Shown here piece after piece: positions 45,285-53,118 of a stretch of DNA of 64,000 bases. The notes under the pieces were generated by a model. That model did no database searches, had not been told where the DNA came from, and worked only from the letters and a program-made list of their open reading frames with translations. Numbering within the stretch: the stretch's first letter is position 1; every line of letters starts with the position of its first letter. Source of the stretch: Marinobacter salinisoli (GTDB lineage Bacteria > Pseudomonadota > Gammaproteobacteria > Pseudomonadales > Oleiphilaceae); the NCBI RefSeq assembly GCF_017301335.1, contig NZ_CP071247.1:2914001-2978000 (forward strand). Direction: 5' to 3'. A program made the position numbers and the translations under genes.

Positions 45285-45289
45285 TTTGT

Positions 45290-45390
45290 GGTTAACGCTG
45301 AGCTTAGCGGCGACCTAGTAATGGAGGCGAAGCCGCAATGAAAAGGGCGTCCGGCGGCCATCGGCCGCGAACTACAGCGACTGGTTAAAT
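45290..45390 (-). repeat. attC site of the first cassette
   Basis: GGTTAACGCTGAGCTTAGCGGCGACC ... GGGCGTCCGGCGGCCATCGGCCGCGAACTACAGCGACTGGTTAAAT. About 100 bp, of the same subfamily as the IS-interrupted site. Confidence 0.9.
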
Positions 45391-45396
45391 ACAGGC

Positions 45397-45909
45397 TTAC
45401 TCAGACTCTGAGCCCCATGAATAGCTAGCATTTTTGCCTTTGCCCTTGCCGAGTTTTTTGCGGTCAATCATTCGGGACTCGAACCTAAAGCTCTCGTCTA
45501 TTTTGACAACGAGTAGCTTGTTGAAATTGCCCGCCCTCTTGACCAGTACCTTACCTTTACCTTTCTCAGGGGAAATCGTCTTGATCTCTACCCAATCATT
45601 TCCCATGCGACCATCTGAGCCGGCCATACCAGGGCGATGGCGCTCAATCCCGTATTTAATCTCAGCGTAAAGCTCGCCGAGCTCTCCCCAAATTTGAAGG
45701 TAACGACCAGTGAGCTCGTAGTACTCTGCTGCGGAATAAACCAAGTCCTCAAACACTTTGATCATTTCGATGGGTGCATTGGGAAACTCAGCCTTGAGGT
45801 CTTGCTCGTGCAATTGACCATTAATCCACTCCCAACTGATCCACTCGCCGTCATCCCAAATGCCATCAGATGAATCGCTGATGGGAAGTCCTGTCATTGC
45901 ACACCGCAT
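45397..45909 (-). CDS. First cassette: predicted PD-(D/E)XK nuclease-fold protein
   Basis: 170 aa. The central part GSDGRMGNDWVEIKTISP followed by KVLVKRAGNFNKLLVVKI has the D-x(n)-EIK arrangement of PD-(D/E)XK nuclease-like folds. This is pattern recognition; no nuclease activity is implied. The N-terminal half contains many aromatic residues (WDDGEWISWEWING). ATG at 45907-45909 has a good GGAGGCACCGAG site. Being next to attI, it is the most recently inserted and best-expressed cassette by the standard integron model. Confidence 0.62.
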   Translation of the reverse strand: MRCAMTGLPISDSSDGIWDDGEWISWEWINGQLHEQDLKAEFPNAPIEMIKVFEDLVYSAAEYYELTGRYLQIWGELGELYAEIKYGIERHRPGMAGSDGRMGNDWVEIKTISPEKGKGKVLVKRAGNFNKLLVVKIDESFRFESRMIDRKKLGKGKGKNASYSWGSESE

Positions 45910-45924
45910 CTCGGTGCCTCCCTG

Positions 45925-45955
45925 TATTTAACAGCAATTAGGCAGAGCTCTTCGA
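45925..45955 (-). other. attI recombination site
   Basis: On the minus strand TGCTGTTAAATACAGG. The GTTAAAT matches the core GTTRRRY and equals the gene-proximal core at the end of the first cassette (45384-45390), as cassette excision would require. The crossover is predicted near 45932. The extent of accessory integrase sites to the right is not visible by eye. Confidence 0.7.
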
Positions 45956-45979
45956 TATTGCAGAAATCTGACCTCTTCG

Positions 45980-46007
45980 TTATTACGGCCTCTCTGCCTT
46001 CGAGCAA
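45980..46007 (-). promoter_or_regulatory. Candidate cassette promoter Pc
   Basis: On the minus strand, TTGCTC (46002-46007), a 16-nt spacer and TAATAA (45980-45985), pointing into attI and the cassettes. It is plausible by position, but the sequence match is moderate. Confidence 0.45.
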
Positions 46008-46101
46008 CCTGCCTATAGGTTTATAAAACAGCAGCTTATCCCACTAATCGCAGTGTTTCCACGTAATCGTTTGACATCTGTTATTTGCGCCCCCAATAAT
46101 A

Positions 46102-46117
46102 CTGTACAAATATACAT
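46102..46117 (+). promoter_or_regulatory. LexA-box-like site upstream of intI
   Basis: CTGT-ACAAATAT-ACAT, one base off the CTGT-N8-ACAG consensus, 20 nt before the intI start. LexA control of integron integrases is well established. Confidence 0.75.
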
Positions 46118-46136
46118 ATTAAGGCAAGGAGCCATA

Positions 46137-47099
46137 ATGAAGCAGGGAAACCAGCCGCGCCTGCGCGATCAGCTTCGGGCAGTCATTCGCGTGAATCACT
46201 ACAGCATTCGCACCGAGAAAACCTACTGGTATTGGATTCGCTACTTCATTCGCTTTCATAAAATGAAGCACCCGCGTGATCTGGGCGCCCGCGAGGTGAA
46301 TGAGTTTCTAACCTGGCTTGCAGTGCACCGCAACGTGTCAGCCGCCACACAGAACCAGGCGCTGAATTCGCTGGTATTTTTATACACAAAAGTCTTGGAT
46401 AAGCCTCTGGGGGATATCGGCCAGGTAGCCCGAGCCAAAAAGCCGCCAAAATTACCGGTCGTCTTTACCCATGATGAAGCCATGATGATCATCAATCGGT
46501 TGGGTGAACCGAATAAATTGATCGTCTCGCTGCTTTACGGCTCCGGATTGCGTATCACCGAAGCATGCAGGCTTAGGATAAAAGATCTGGATTTCCGCCA
46601 ACAGGTGATTACGGTTCGGGATGGCAAAGGCGCCAAGGACAGAACCACGTTGATGCCCCCTTCTTTGATTGAAACTCTACAAGACCATATCCAAAACATT
46701 CGTGAAAGATGGCAACAGCAAAGCGAGGAATTTCTACACCCTGTAAGCCTCCCCTTTGCTCTGGCCAGAAAATATCCCAATGCAGGGCGATCACTTGAAT
46801 GGCAGTGGCTATTTTCATCCCCGAACCTTAGCTCTGATAATCTCGGAAATGTTGCCAGGCACCATCGGCATATCACGGGGGTTCAAAGGGCCGTTCGGCA
46901 GGCAGCGAAAGAAGCAGGCATCCACAAAAGGGCTGGCTGCCACACCTTTCGCCATACCTTTGCGACTGAGCTATTGAAAAGAGGCAACGACATTCGAACG
47001 GTTCAGGATTTATTGGGTCACGCAGACCTTCGAACCACTCAGATTTACACCCACGTTCTCGGACAAGGCTTTGCAGGCGTCAAAAGCCCACTCGGGTAG
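46137..47099 (+). CDS. intI: Integron integrase (tyrosine recombinase)
   Basis: 320 aa. Catalytic residues: Arg in GSGLRITEACRLR, His-x-x-Arg in HTFRHTFAT, His in LLGHADLRTT and Tyr in QIYTHV. The IntI-specific insert is present (PVSLPFALARKYPNAGRSLEWQW, ending near RHHRH), which separates it from XerC/D and phage integrases. It catalyses attC x attI cassette insertion. ATG at 46137 (MKQGNQPRLRDQL) has AAGGAG upstream; an in-frame TTG 28 codons earlier overlaps the LexA site and is rejected. It appears intact, so the platform may be active. Confidence 0.95.
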   Translation: MKQGNQPRLRDQLRAVIRVNHYSIRTEKTYWYWIRYFIRFHKMKHPRDLGAREVNEFLTWLAVHRNVSAATQNQALNSLVFLYTKVLDKPLGDIGQVARAKKPPKLPVVFTHDEAMMIINRLGEPNKLIVSLLYGSGLRITEACRLRIKDLDFRQQVITVRDGKGAKDRTTLMPPSLIETLQDHIQNIRERWQQQSEEFLHPVSLPFALARKYPNAGRSLEWQWLFSSPNLSSDNLGNVARHHRHITGVQRAVRQAAKEAGIHKRAGCHTFRHTFATELLKRGNDIRTVQDLLGHADLRTTQIYTHVLGQGFAGVKSPLG

Positions 47100-47103
47100 G
47101 CTT

Positions 47104-47466
47104 TTACTCTGAAGGGGTAGAATCGACATCCCCAACCACCTCATCCGTCCGCGCCGCCAGGATAAAATCATTCTTGTGCAGGCCATTAATTGTGTGTGTC
47201 CACCAGCTAACGGTGGCCCTGCCCCACTCCAGCTTTATTTCCGGATGATGGTTCTCTGCCTCTGCCAGCGCCCCAACCCGGTTGGTAAAGGCCAGCGCCT
47301 CAGCAAAGTTTTTGAATTTATAGGCTTTAGTGAGTAGCTCATGCCCCTTGGCATCAACAATCTGCCAGCCGGGCAGTTGCTCGTGCAGCCGGTGTCGTTC
47401 ACCTTCCGTTACTCTGGGCGAGCTCTTTCTACACGCGTCACAGGTCTGTTTAGCCAGGTCACTCAT
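47104..47466 (-). CDS. phhB: Pterin-4a-carbinolamine dehydratase
   Basis: 120 aa. The motif ENHHPEIKLEWGRATVSWWTH holds the paired His of the active site, and ENHHP matches the family signature. It recycles the pterin cofactor of phenylalanine hydroxylase; no phhA is in the window, so a moonlighting or stand-alone role is possible. The N-terminal CDACRKSSP segment before the domain is typical of marine relatives. It converges with intI, separated by only 4 nt. Confidence 0.92.
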   Translation of the reverse strand: MSDLAKQTCDACRKSSPRVTEGERHRLHEQLPGWQIVDAKGHELLTKAYKFKNFAEALAFTNRVGALAEAENHHPEIKLEWGRATVSWWTHTINGLHKNDFILAARTDEVVGDVDSTPSE

Positions 47467-47594
47467 CGCTTGATTCCCCCGTTACAGTATTCATGCCGGA
47501 GAAGGAACCGGTCCTAATCGTCTTGTAGATTTGTCCCTCAGGGCCTGCCTGTCAAAGCGTTTTTCAAGCTTGAAATCCTGCCTCTTTCAGAATA

Positions 47595-47610
47595 CTGTAT
47601 ATTTAAACAG
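47595..47610 (+). promoter_or_regulatory. LexA box upstream of imuA
   Basis: CTGT-ATATTTAA-ACAG, a perfect match to CTGT-N8-ACAG, 17 nt before the imuA start. It should place the imuA-imuB-dnaE2 operon under SOS control. Confidence 0.9.
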
Positions 47611-47627
47611 TATTTCGAGAGATTCCC

Positions 47628-48332
47628 ATGAGCGAACTGCTAAACACCCTGATGCGGGATGCCCGTGTCTGGCAGGGCCACCGACATACCGCCACCAGCC
47701 AGCCTGCTGAAGCAACCGGCTACCAGCGCCTCGACAACCAGCTTGGCGGGCTTGGCTGGCCCACCGGTGCGCTCAGCGAATGTCTGCTGGATGCCCCCGG
47801 TATTGGAGAGTTACATCTTTTGCTGCCATTGATGCAGCGGTTATCCCGGCGCGGCAAAACCGTGTTCTGGATCAATCCGCCGCACACCCCCTACGCTCCC
47901 GCCCTGGCACGGGAAGGAGTGAATCTGGATCAGGTGGTGATGGTGAACACTGACAACCCCGGCGATTTTTTATGGACACTGGAAAACTGTCTGCGTTCGC
48001 CGGTTACCGGTCTGGTCATGGCCTGGCCCGGCAAACTGGCATCCCGCGATATCCGCCGCCTGCAGCTGGCCGCCGAAGCCGGCAGCAATGTCTGCGTACT
48101 GTTCCGGGATCGCAGCTATGCCGAGCAGAACTCCCCCGCCGCCCTGCGCCTGGAGCTGACGCCCGGCGATTCCCAGGAGCTGAAAGTGAACATTGTGAAG
48201 CGTCGCGGCAGCTGGCCTGGTCAGCGCTGCGCCCTGAGTATGGGGCACCGGGCAGACCTGGCCAGCCAGGAAGCACCCCGTGTCGTGCAGGGGCCCTGGC
48301 GCTTGGGGTCCAAGCCCGCATCCAACCGGTAA
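47628..48332 (+). CDS. imuA: SOS mutagenesis accessory protein ImuA (SulA/RecA-like)
   Basis: 234 aa. A RecA-like fold without a full Walker A: LDNQLGGLGWPTGALSECL is followed by GELHLLLPLMQRL and FWINPP. ImuA is the first gene of the mutasome operon and binds RecA and ImuB in studied species. It is directly under a LexA box. The C-terminal region is proline/arginine rich. imuB follows after 7 nt. Confidence 0.9.
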   Translation: MSELLNTLMRDARVWQGHRHTATSQPAEATGYQRLDNQLGGLGWPTGALSECLLDAPGIGELHLLLPLMQRLSRRGKTVFWINPPHTPYAPALAREGVNLDQVVMVNTDNPGDFLWTLENCLRSPVTGLVMAWPGKLASRDIRRLQLAAEAGSNVCVLFRDRSYAEQNSPAALRLELTPGDSQELKVNIVKRRGSWPGQRCALSMGHRADLASQEAPRVVQGPWRLGSKPASNR

Positions 48333-48339
48333 TCCATTT

Positions 48340-49752
48340 ATGATCTGGCTGTACCTGCACTTTCCGCATCTGCTGCTGGACCACATCCGCCGTACCCGGG
48401 AGGACACCGGCGCACTGGTGATTGTCGAGGGCTCTGCGCAATCCGTGATACAGGCCTGCCCGGAAGCCCGGGAACAAGGCGTGCAGGCGGGTATGCGCCT
48501 GAAAACCGCCATTACCCTGGTGCCGGAACTCGGAATCGTGCAGGCAGACGATCAACAGCAGGCCCGGGTTCTGGAAGACCAGGCCCGCTGGCTGTACCGG
48601 CATGCGGCCCATATTGTGCCCAAACCTCCGGACGGACTGCTGGCCGAAGTCGGCAGCCTGCAGCGATTGTACGGTGGCCTGCCGGCGGTGTGGCAAACGG
48701 TGGAGCAGGCCCTGGATGAACACCAGCTGACGGCCTGGCCCGGCCTGGGCCATACACCTCTGGCCGCCCGGCTGATGGCCCGTACCGGCAAGGGCGAATG
48801 CAATGCCGACCGCGGGCATATTCTGCGCACCCTTGGCCAGCTGCCCCTGCAGGCGGCAGAGTTTGACGGGCGCACCTGCACCCGTTTGCAGCGGTTGGGG
48901 TTGGATCGACTCCAGCAAGTGTTTGACCTGCCACCAGCCGAACTGGCCCGCCGGCTGTCGCCGGAAACCCTGGCGCGGGTTCAGAAAATCCTTGGCACCC
49001 GGCCAGACCCCCAGCCGGACTGGCAGCCACCCCACCAGTTCCGACAGCGGGCAGACTTCGTTCGGGAAATTGAGCAGGCCCAGGGGCTGCTGTTTCCGCT
49101 CCAGCGCATCCTCTCTGAACTGGAAGACGATCTGTGCTGGCGTCAGCAGGAAACCGACACCCTGTTCCTCACGCTCCAGCACCGGCATGAAGAACCCACC
49201 CGCCTGCGCATTCGCACCTCCGGGCCGGAACACCGGGCTGAAGCCTTCCTGAACCTGATTCGTCTGCGCCTGGAACGTCATCCACTGCGGGCTCCGGTGC
49301 TGTCCCTGCAGCTGTCTGTCAAACGCTTTCTCGGTCGCGAGGCCCCAAGCGAACGGGATCTGCTGGGCGAAACCCAGGATCTGAACGAAGCCTGGCACAC
49401 CTTGATGAGTCGACTCCAGGCCCGGCTGGGGGAATCTGCCCTGAGCCAACTTTCGCCACAGGCGGACCACCGCCCGGAACGGGCCTGGAGTGCCACCAGC
49501 CTGATTCGCAAACATCAACCAGCCGATGCCGCCAACCTGCCCCGCCGCCCGCTGTGGCTCCTGCAGGGGCCGCAGCCACTGGCCTCTGCTCCACAAGCCT
49601 GGTTCGCCGGCCCGGAGCGCATCAGCGGCGGCTGGTGGGATGGCCAGCGGGTGCTCCGGGACTATTACATCGCCCAGCTTGATGGCGGCCAGTTGGCCTG
49701 GGTATTCCGGGACGTTCAGGGTGGCTGGTACATACACGGGTGGTTTGGCTGA
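48340..49752 (+). CDS. imuB: Y-family polymerase-like mutasome protein ImuB
   Basis: 470 aa. The N-terminus MIWLYLHFPHLLLD has the Y-family fold but lacks the catalytic acidic residues of DinB, as ImuB does. It acts as a hub joining the beta clamp, ImuA and DnaE2. The middle has the little-finger region and a C-terminal domain. The stop overlaps the dnaE2 start (TGATG). ATG at 48340 is chosen; an in-frame upstream start would lie within imuA. Confidence 0.93.
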   Translation: MIWLYLHFPHLLLDHIRRTREDTGALVIVEGSAQSVIQACPEAREQGVQAGMRLKTAITLVPELGIVQADDQQQARVLEDQARWLYRHAAHIVPKPPDGLLAEVGSLQRLYGGLPAVWQTVEQALDEHQLTAWPGLGHTPLAARLMARTGKGECNADRGHILRTLGQLPLQAAEFDGRTCTRLQRLGLDRLQQVFDLPPAELARRLSPETLARVQKILGTRPDPQPDWQPPHQFRQRADFVREIEQAQGLLFPLQRILSELEDDLCWRQQETDTLFLTLQHRHEEPTRLRIRTSGPEHRAEAFLNLIRLRLERHPLRAPVLSLQLSVKRFLGREAPSERDLLGETQDLNEAWHTLMSRLQARLGESALSQLSPQADHRPERAWSATSLIRKHQPADAANLPRRPLWLLQGPQPLASAPQAWFAGPERISGGWWDGQRVLRDYYIAQLDGGQLAWVFRDVQGGWYIHGWFG

Positions 49753-52700
49753 TGGGGCAACCGGGCTACGCTGAACTCTGCTGCGTCAGCAATTTCACCT
49801 TCCTGACCGGAGCGTCGCATCCTCAGGAGCTGGCCGAGCGGGCCGCCGAACTGGGCTACCCTGCACTGGCGATCACGGACGCCTGCTCTGTAGCGGGTAT
49901 TCCCCGGGCCTGGGCCGCCCTGAAGGACAGCCCGGTCAAACTCATCACCGGCAGTCATTTCGAACTGGACGATGCGCCGCCCGGTGCCAGTACGCCCCGG
50001 TTTGTGCTGCTGGCCCGAACCCGCAAGGGCTATGGTCAGTTGTGTCAGCTGATCACCACTGGCCGGCGCCGGGCCGAAAAAGGCCAGTACCAGTTGTTTT
50101 TTCAGGATATCGAAACCCACTCTCTGGACGACTGCCTGTGCCTGTGGCGCCCACCCGAACCCACACAGGCCAGTGCGGATCAGGCACTGGCCTGTGGCGA
50201 ATGGCTGCTGCGCCTGTTCGAGCACCGGTTATGGCTGGCCGCTACCCGCACTCTGGAATCCGGCGAAGAGCAAAAACTCGCCCGCATCCGCTGGCTGGCG
50301 GAACAGTTGCGCTGCCCGATTACCGCCACCGGCGACGTTCACATGCACAGCCGGGAACGCCAGCCCCTGCAGGATGTGCTCACCGCCCTGCGCCACCACT
50401 CTACCGTGGACCAGGCCGGCCACTGCCTGTTCCAGAATGCCGAACGCTACCTTCGGCCACTGCCGGTTATTCAGCGGCTGTTTCCGGATGCCTGGCTGGA
50501 ACAGAGCCTGACCATCGCCAATCAATGCACCTTCGAGCCTGGCAGTCTGCGCTACGAATACCCGCCCGATCTGGTGCCGGACGGCGAAACACCCGCCGGC
50601 TACCTGAAGCACCTGACCCGGGAAGGCGAACGCCGGCGCTACCCCGATGGCACTCCCCTGACCGTTCAGGGCCTGATCCGCAAGGAGCTGGACCTGATTT
50701 CGGAAATGAAGTACGAGCACTACTTTCTCACCATCTACGACATCGTGGCCTTTGCCCGCAGTCGGGGCATCCTGTGTCAGGGCCGGGGGTCGGCCGCCAA
50801 TTCGGCCGTGTGCTACTGCCTGGGCATCACCGAGGTGAACCCGGCCCGGGTAGAACTGCTGTTTGAGCGGTTCATTTCCAAAGATCGCAACGAGCCGCCG
50901 GATATCGACGTGGACTTCGAGCACGAACGCCGGGAAGAAGTCATCCAGTACATCTATCAGCGCTACACCCGGGAGCGGGCTGCCCTGGCTGCCACCGTCA
51001 TCCGTTATCGCCCCCGCAGCGCCATTCGGGATGTTGGCAAGGCATTGGGCTTTGATCCGGCGCAGGTGGAACAACTGCTGGAAGGCATTGACTGGCGCGA
51101 CAAAGCGACCCATTGGCGCCAGCAGATCCTCGACAAGCGCCTGACCCGCAATCCCAAAGTGGCGGACCAGTTCTTTACTCTGGTGAACACCCTGCTCGGC
51201 TTCCCCCGCCACCTGTCCCAGCACGTGGGCGGTTTCGTGATCAGTGCCGGGCCACTGGCCGAGCTGGTACCGGTGGAAAACGCCGCCATGGCCGATCGCA
51301 CCGTGATCCAGTGGGACAAGGACGATCTGGAAAGCCTGGGGCTGATGAAGGTGGATGTGCTGGCGCTGGGCATGCTGTCCGCCATTCGCAAGGCCCTGGC
51401 CCTGATCAGTGAGCGCAAAGGCGAGCCATTCCGGATGCAGGACATTCCGGAGGAAGATCCCGCCACCTACGCCATGCTGCAGACCGGCGACAGCATTGGG
51501 GTGTTTCAGGTGGAGTCCCGCGCCCAGATCAACATGCTGCCGCGGCTCAAACCAGAGACCTTTTATGATCTGGTGATCGAAGTGGCCATCGTCCGCCCCG
51601 GCCCGATTCAGGGTGACATGGTGCACCCGTACCTGCGGCGCAAGCACGGCCTGGAGCCCGTCAGTTACCCCAACGACGCCATCCGAAAAGTACTGGAACG
51701 CACCCTCGGTGTGCCCATCTTCCAGGAGCAGGTGATCAAGCTGGCCATGGTGGCAGCTGGTTTCTCTGCCGGTGAAGCCGACCAGCTACGCCGGGCCATG
51801 GCGGCCTGGAAATCCCACGGCGACCTGACGCCCTTCCGGGACAAACTGATCACCGGCATGCTCGAGCGGGGCCACGACGCCGAGTTCGCCGAGCGTCTGT
51901 ATCAGCAAATCTGCGGCTTTGGTGGCTACGGTTTCCCGGAATCCCACGCCGCCAGCTTCGCGTTGCTGGTGTATGTATCTGCCTGGCTCAAACGCCACCA
52001 CCCCGCCGCCTTCTACTGCGCCTTACTGAACAGCCAGCCCATGGGGTTCTACTCCGCATCGCAACTGGTTCAGGACGCCAAGCGTCATCAGGTCCGTGTT
52101 CTGCCGGTAGACGTCAATCACAGCCAGTGGGACCACACACTGGAAGGCCCCGACCAGCAGCTTCGTTTAGGGCTCCGGCTGATTCAGGGACTAGCCTCTG
52201 CCGGGGCTCGGCGTCTCTGCGAACAGCGGCCTATCGGGGGGTACCGCTCCGCCGGTGAACTACGAAAACTCGCCGGGCTCAACCAGCGGGATATGGAAGT
52301 ACTGGCCGGCGCCAACGCCATGCCGTCCTTCACCGCCAATCGGCACCAGGCCTACTGGCAACTGCTGGATCACGAACAACCCACAGAATTGTTCGCGGCA
52401 GAAGCCCCCGAAAACTACCTGCCCGACCACTGCGACCAGCTACCCGAACCCAGCGAAGGCCAGAATGTGTTGGCCGACTACGCCAGCCTGGGCCTCAGCC
52501 TTCAGCGCCACCCCCTCGCCCTGCTCCGGGAACAGGGGCATCTGCAGTTCTGCCATACCGCAGAAGAACTCAAAACCACGCGGGCCGGCATTCCGGTTCA
52601 GGTCGCCGGCCTGGTCACCGGCCGGCAGCGACCGGGTTCCGCCTCCGGCGTTACCTTCGTGACCCTGGAAGACGAAACCGGCAACGTGAACGTGGTGGTC

Positions 52701-52871
52701 TGGCTGGAAACTGCCCGCCGCCAACGTAAGCCACTGCTAACCGCGAGGCTACTGCACGTGAAAGGCGTTCTGGAAAGAGAAGGCGACATCGTTCATGTGA
52801 TGGCCGGCAAACTGTCGGATTTGAGCCACCTGATTCACACGCTTCCGATCAGCTCACGGGACTTCCACTAG
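49752..52871 (+). CDS. dnaE2: Error-prone DNA polymerase III alpha (DnaE2/ImuC)
   Basis: 1039 aa. The N-terminal PHP domain (YAELCCVSNFTFLTGASHP) is followed by the C-family palm with GRGSAANSAVCYCLGIT and PPDIDVDFEHERREEV carrying the catalytic Asp residues. It performs lesion bypass in the SOS response, tethered by ImuB. It is shorter than replicative DnaE and lacks the long C-terminal region. ATG at 49752 (MGQPGYAEL). No terminator was found directly after the stop. Confidence 0.96.
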   Translation: MGQPGYAELCCVSNFTFLTGASHPQELAERAAELGYPALAITDACSVAGIPRAWAALKDSPVKLITGSHFELDDAPPGASTPRFVLLARTRKGYGQLCQLITTGRRRAEKGQYQLFFQDIETHSLDDCLCLWRPPEPTQASADQALACGEWLLRLFEHRLWLAATRTLESGEEQKLARIRWLAEQLRCPITATGDVHMHSRERQPLQDVLTALRHHSTVDQAGHCLFQNAERYLRPLPVIQRLFPDAWLEQSLTIANQCTFEPGSLRYEYPPDLVPDGETPAGYLKHLTREGERRRYPDGTPLTVQGLIRKELDLISEMKYEHYFLTIYDIVAFARSRGILCQGRGSAANSAVCYCLGITEVNPARVELLFERFISKDRNEPPDIDVDFEHERREEVIQYIYQRYTRERAALAATVIRYRPRSAIRDVGKALGFDPAQVEQLLEGIDWRDKATHWRQQILDKRLTRNPKVADQFFTLVNTLLGFPRHLSQHVGGFVISAGPLAELVPVENAAMADRTVIQWDKDDLESLGLMKVDVLALGMLSAIRKALALISERKGEPFRMQDIPEEDPATYAMLQTGDSIGVFQVESRAQINMLPRLKPETFYDLVIEVAIVRPGPIQGDMVHPYLRRKHGLEPVSYPNDAIRKVLERTLGVPIFQEQVIKLAMVAAGFSAGEADQLRRAMAAWKSHGDLTPFRDKLITGMLERGHDAEFAERLYQQICGFGGYGFPESHAASFALLVYVSAWLKRHHPAAFYCALLNSQPMGFYSASQLVQDAKRHQVRVLPVDVNHSQWDHTLEGPDQQLRLGLRLIQGLASAGARRLCEQRPIGGYRSAGELRKLAGLNQRDMEVLAGANAMPSFTANRHQAYWQLLDHEQPTELFAAEAPENYLPDHCDQLPEPSEGQNVLADYASLGLSLQRHPLALLREQGHLQFCHTAEELKTTRAGIPVQVAGLVTGRQRPGSASGVTFVTLEDETGNVNVVVWLETARRQRKPLLTARLLHVKGVLEREGDIVHVMAGKLSDLSHLIHTLPISSRDFH

Positions 52872-53069
52872 GACGCGGGAAAAGCCCTCGCCCCGAATTC
52901 ACAGCAATAGCGCGGCGACAACTAGCAAGTCCAAAGAGACAGTGTGATTTCTGTTTTGAGGAATGTCTGAGGCCATGGATGGCCGAAGCCAAGCGCACAG
53001 GGACGTGCTCGTAGCGATTCCTGAAAGCAGAAATCGCACTGGCTCAAACTCCCAACTCGCAGTCCTGAA

Positions 53070-53097
53070 AAAAGAAAACCCCGCACAAGGCGGGGTC
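53070..53097 (-). terminator. Rho-independent terminator after oadB
   Basis: CCCCGC (53079-53084) pairs with GCGGGG (53090-53095). On the minus strand it is followed by a T-rich TTTTCTTTTTT run. Confidence 0.88.
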
Positions 53098-53118
53098 TTC
53101 GGCACTGCAAAGAAACGA

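Larger units (their letters stand above)
37950..47099. mobile_element. Chromosomal integron: intI, attI and a 13-cassette array
   Basis: The integrase reads rightward (46137-47099) and the cassettes read leftward from attI near 45932, the standard layout. Each of the thirteen ORFs between 45909 and 38020 is followed by an attC-like repeat. On the plus strand each attC begins with xTAACGC and ends with GTTRRR. Imperfect inverted arms lie between. The cassette DNA is visibly richer in A+T than the flanking operons. An IS110-family element interrupts one attC. The distal attC is truncated, so the ancestral array may have been longer. Confidence 0.92.

Noticed and set aside
37950-45390. Regularly spaced related repeats that could be taken for a CRISPR array
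   Set aside because: Repeats are 60-115 bp imperfect palindromes separated by 300-600 bp ORFs on one strand, next to an integron integrase. They are attC sites, not CRISPR repeats, and no cas genes are present.
47480-47500. Second LexA-like site before phhB (GAATACTGTAACGG on the minus strand)
   Set aside because: Only a single CTGT half-site is present, with no ACAG at the right spacing.
48016-49737. 573-codon open frame on the minus strand over imuA/imuB
   Set aside because: Antisense to a tightly coupled operon. The translation is repetitive and rich in Gly, Gln and Pro without a fold signature.
50229-51647. 472-codon open frame on the minus strand over dnaE2
   Set aside because: Antisense shadow in GC-rich coding DNA.
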